Below, piece by piece: positions 62,079 through 64,000 of a stretch of DNA of 64,000 nt. The DNA comes from Deltaproteobacteria bacterium (lineage in GTDB: Bacteria; Desulfobacterota; Desulfuromonadia; Geobacterales; JAJYBI01). How positions within the stretch are numbered: position 1 is the stretch's first letter; each line of letters starts with the position of its first letter. Location: assembly GCA_021779095.1 (NCBI GenBank), contig JAJYBI010000020.1:1-64000 (forward strand). The letters run 5' to 3'. Position numbers and translations under genes: made by a program. Below the pieces are notes generated by a model. It was not told the DNA's origin, searched no databases, and saw only the letters and a program-made list of their open reading frames with translations.

Positions 62079-62702
62079 TTAAATTTTGAATCTGCGAACC
62101 GCCCGGACAGCAAACTGAAGGTTCTTACCGTAGCCGTACTGGGTGCCATCTTCGAAATCCACGATCCAGGCACCGTAGGAGCTCCGGGCGAGTTCAGTGC
62201 TGGACCAGTACCAGCCTTCCTCGTCGAATGCCTCGACACCGTCGGTTTTGAACAGGTCCGGAGTAGTGGGGCGGGTGGTGCCCAGGTTGCGGCAGAGCAT
62301 GGCCAGTTCGTCGCGGGAAGGCAGGTACCAGTCGTCGTGGCCACCGATCCGGAGCGCCCGGCAGAACTGCGCGGCAGGATGGTTATCGTCGTTGATGCGG
62401 TCGGTGTTGGCCAGTCCGTCGAAGTCGCTGGTAGTGCCATCGGCCGTGCTGCGGTCTTCCTGCTTGTATTCCAACTCCAGATTCTCTCCTTCGGCCTTCG
62501 GGGCGACGATCAGGGCGTAGCGTTCGCCGTCGATGGTCATCTCTCCGCCGAAGAAGCCGCCGGCCAGGGGGGCGCCGATTTCGGCGAACGGTTCCGCCAG
62601 GTAGAGCCGCGTACCGACGGGCAGCGTGACGTTGGGCTCGGTTTCGATGATGTTGGTCCATCCTGGTTGGTTGTTGTTGATGACTGTTGCGATCGGTTTC
62701 AT
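62079..62702 (-). CDS. DGR target protein 1 (DUF1566-like variable protein)
   Basis: The 207-residue product shares GGFFGGEMTIDGERYA, DDNHPAAQFCRALRIG, DDWYLPSRDEL, WYWSSTE and QFAVRAVRR with target 2 but has an extra N-terminal region of about 40 residues (VINNNQPGWTNIIETEPNV). The N-terminal part may anchor it in a larger structure. AAGGAG lies 8 bp before the ATG. Both targets are served by one template. Confidence 0.88.
   Translation of the reverse strand: MKPIATVINNNQPGWTNIIETEPNVTLPVGTRLYLAEPFAEIGAPLAGGFFGGEMTIDGERYALIVAPKAEGENLELEYKQEDRSTADGTTSDFDGLANTDRINDDNHPAAQFCRALRIGGHDDWYLPSRDELAMLCRNLGTTRPTTPDLFKTDGVEAFDEEGWYWSSTELARSSYGAWIVDFEDGTQYGYGKNLQFAVRAVRRFKI
62090..62192 (-). repeat. 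DGR variable repeat 2 (VR2) in target 1
   Basis: 103 bp aligned without gaps to the TR. It also differs at 17 positions, all at TR adenines. The two VRs differ from each other at many of the same sites, so they were diversified independently. Confidence 0.96.
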
Positions 62703-62725
62703 GCGTTTCTCCTTTTAGTTTGTGG

Positions 62726-63118
62726 TTACTCCCTCACCAACAGGTCCCGCTCAGACATCACATGCAGCAGGGCCAGCAGATCGGATTCGATATCGGTGGA
62801 CAACCGGCACAGCTTCTCGTAGATCTCCCGATCCTTCGGCAGCACGAAGCGGAGCGTCAACGTCGGGCAGTCATCGGCTACCATTTCTCCGTCGTCAGGA
62901 ATATGATCCGCCGGCGGGGTTTCCACGACGGTGCGCAGCTTCCGTTCGCGCTTCTTTGCCGGGGTTGCCGGCTCAGGCTCCAGCCCCTTGCACTCCAGGC
63001 AGCAGGCATAAATCCCGGGGGTACCGGTAAATTCCGCCGTCTCCTTGTTCCGCCGGCACTGCGCTTCCGTCAGGAGCGCCGACAGCGACGTGCATTGATA
63101 GCGCTTGATCTCTTCCAT
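62726..63118 (-). CDS. Cys-rich hypothetical phage protein
   Basis: The 130-residue product has three cysteine clusters (YQCTSLSALLTEAQCRR, ACCLECKG) that could bind Zn and a charged C-terminal helix (PKDREIYEKLCRLSTDIESDLL). It is the gene just upstream of the DGR targets. No family recognised. Confidence 0.6.
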   Translation of the reverse strand: MEEIKRYQCTSLSALLTEAQCRRNKETAEFTGTPGIYACCLECKGLEPEPATPAKKRERKLRTVVETPPADHIPDDGEMVADDCPTLTLRFVLPKDREIYEKLCRLSTDIESDLLALLHVMSERDLLVRE

Positions 63119-63131
63119 GGCGTCCCCCGTG

Positions 63132-63335
63132 CTATGCCGCCCGTTTGCCCTTGCGACCGCGGGCCAGTGTCAGCAGCGTCAATGCCGCATGCCGGCGGAT
63201 CTCCACGTCGTTCTTCTTATCCGTGAAACTGGCCATGGCCGGATGATCCTTGAACTCCGTCATGCAGCCATCGCACAGCATCGTATTCGGTGCCTTCTTG
63301 CCGCCGCACGGGCAGGTAGTCCCCTCGTAGCTCAC
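63132..63335 (-). CDS. Small Zn-ribbon-like phage protein
   Basis: GTG 63335 overlaps the upstream stop (GTGA) and has AGGAGGG upstream. The 67 residues contain CPCGGKKAPNTMLCDGC, a four-Cys site of Zn-ribbon type, and a basic C-terminus. A longer frame from 63551 uses another gene's sequence. Function unknown. Confidence 0.7.
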   Translation of the reverse strand: MSYEGTTCPCGGKKAPNTMLCDGCMTEFKDHPAMASFTDKKNDVEIRRHAALTLLTLARGRKGKRAA

Positions 63336-63619
63336 GCCGCATCCCTCCTTCTCAGCTCCGCCGCGTACAGCTTGTGGAGCTCGATAATCGTCCGTCCCCA
63401 GTCGGTCAGGATCTGCTTGAACTGGTCGAACTTCGCCCGGTTCACCCACAGCTCGTTCGCCTCTTTCTCCAGGGCGTCGTGCTTCGCCATCAGCTCCGTC
63501 TGGAAATCCCGCCCCCAGTTGTAGCTGTTGCCGTCCAGGGCTTCCGGCCACTTCGCGGCGATGACCGCCTGCACCCGGTCCCGCAGCGCGTCATACTCCT
63601 GCTGGTAGCGGCAGATCAT
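63332..63619 (-). CDS. Hypothetical helical phage protein
   Basis: The 95-residue product (YQQEYDALRDRVQAVIAAKW and KHDALEKEANELWVNRAKF) is nearly all helical. It lies in a row of early genes overlapping by 4 bp on both sides. I do not recognise it. Confidence 0.6.
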   Translation of the reverse strand: MICRYQQEYDALRDRVQAVIAAKWPEALDGNSYNWGRDFQTELMAKHDALEKEANELWVNRAKFDQFKQILTDWGRTIIELHKLYAAELRRRDAA

Positions 63620-63999
63620 AGCTTCCTCAGCTGGTGCACATAGGCCCGCACCGGGCCGTCCGATCCGCCGAACTCATCCTCCGGGTTTTCCTGCCGCACG
63701 TACCCCTTCACCTCCAGAAACTGGCCGGGCTCCGCCATGTCCAGGAGCGACTCCGCTGGGCACCACAGCTCGAAGTTTTCCTCGTTCTGTCCCTCCCGCT
63801 TCACCGAGAACAGCAACCGCTGCCCGCAGTCCCAGGCCTGCGCCTGCTCCACCACCCCCCGCAGGATGAACACCGCGCGCGGATCCACCGTCTCCCGGGG
63901 GTCCCAGTGGAAGACGGTAAAGTTGCTCATGAACCGGTTCTTCTCGTCCTTGTAATGACTGAACAGCCCCTTCAGGAAGAGCGGGCTGTCCGGATTCGA
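63616..63999 (-). CDS. Hypothetical phage early protein, 5' part outside the window
   Basis: From ATG 63930 on it has 104 residues with beta-strand character (FILRGVVEQAQAWDCGQRLLFSV and GQFLEVKGYVRQE) like an OB fold. However, the frame is open to the right edge (SNPDSPLFLKGLFSHYKDEK) and ATG 63930 has only a weak ribosome site, so the true start lies further right. Confidence 0.55.
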   Translation of the reverse strand, partial: SNPDSPLFLKGLFSHYKDEKNRFMSNFTVFHWDPRETVDPRAVFILRGVVEQAQAWDCGQRLLFSVKREGQNEENFELWCPAESLLDMAEPGQFLEVKGYVRQENPEDEFGGSDGPVRAYVHQLRKL

Positions 64000-64000
64000 G

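Larger units (their letters stand above)
59760..62702 (-). other. Diversity-generating retroelement (DGR), complete cassette
   Basis: In transcription order: target 1 (62702-62079) with VR2, target 2 (62051-61527) with VR1, Avd (61489-61136), template repeat (60966-60864) and reverse transcriptase (60842-59760). All genes share one strand and short gaps. The TR and both VRs are 103 bp; every TR/VR difference lies at a TR adenine. The 3' 28 bp (CAGTTTGCTGTCCGG plus CGGTTCGCAGAT in sequence, 60864-60891) is identical in all three and would be the IMH-type anchor. Confidence 0.96.
28707..64000 (-). mobile_element. Prophage of a tailed temperate phage (right end outside the window)
   Basis: More than 50 consecutive minus-strand genes read as phage early genes, DGR, replication, recombinase, late activator, packaging, head, lysis and tail. 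The left boundary is set by tRNA-Pro. The tail suggests siphovirus-like morphology (long tape measure, tube protein, distal-tail proteins). No lysogeny repressor is visible, so the immunity region probably lies to the right. The exact left boundary within or just after the tRNA cannot be fixed without the other attachment site. Confidence 0.93.

Noticed and set aside
1..64000. Reassigned TGA codon for the organism or phage
   Set aside because: Many well-supported genes on both the host and phage sides end in TGA, including ATGA overlaps.
28781..64000. Mu-like transposable phage, suggested by Mor/C-like, MuF and Mu-portal-like genes
   Set aside because: No transposase A/B genes are visible, while a tyrosine recombinase, primase-helicase and tRNA junction are; the unseen right part leaves some doubt.

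Overview
The first 28.7 kb looks like chromosome of a Geobacter-type bacterium (Desulfuromonadota). This is inferred from the gene order tRNA-Val, thrS, infC, rpmI, rplT, pheS, pheT, ihfA, merR-type regulator, tRNA-Pro, from the high-GC codon use and from protein style; it was not tested by a search. All genes in this part lie on the plus strand. The rest of the window (about 28.7 kb to the right edge) is one long minus-strand gene set of a tailed temperate phage whose left end abuts tRNA-Pro. The right end of the phage is outside the window.

Region 1 (3-20977) is a cell-surface polysaccharide locus. It begins with a membrane glycosyltransferase-like protein cut by the window edge. An ABC-2 permease, a TPR-like protein and an ABC ATPase follow, then a UbiA-type prenyl-phosphate transferase, a GT2 enzyme and a Wzm/Wzt O-antigen exporter whose ATPase carries the C-terminal polysaccharide-recognition domain. 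After that come three methyltransferases, several glycosyltransferases (one fused to a deacetylase-like domain), a UDP-galactopyranose-mutase-like flavoprotein, a LigB-like NAD-dependent DNA ligase interrupted by an in-frame TGA, and a GT9 heptosyltransferase. The middle (about 10-16.6 kb) is more AT-rich than its surroundings.

Region 2 (20983-28745) is the translation-factor operon. The infC gene appears to start at an AUA codon behind a perfect Shine-Dalgarno sequence.

Region 3 (28781-right edge) is the prophage. In transcription order (right to left) it holds: small early genes; a complete diversity-generating retroelement (DGR) with two variable target genes, an Avd-like accessory gene, a template repeat and a reverse transcriptase; a Gp37/Gp68-type protein; a primase-helicase; a non-coding stretch with iterons and AT-rich DNA that may be the replication origin; a tyrosine recombinase; a Mor/C-like activator; terminase; a portal-MuF fusion; protease-scaffold; capsid; connectors; a lysis cassette; a run of exported proteins; and tail genes, including a tail-chaperone pair that probably uses a -1 frameshift.

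The DGR is the standout. Template and both variable repeats are 103 bp each. Each variable repeat differs from the template at 17 positions, and all 34 differences fall on template adenines (coding sense). The targets are two DUF1566-like, C-type-lectin-fold-like proteins that sit next to the replication genes, about 30 kb from the tail genes. A second signal is a 22-bp element present twice in identical form, ahead of the terminase operon and ahead of the head operon, just downstream of the Mor/C-like activator gene.
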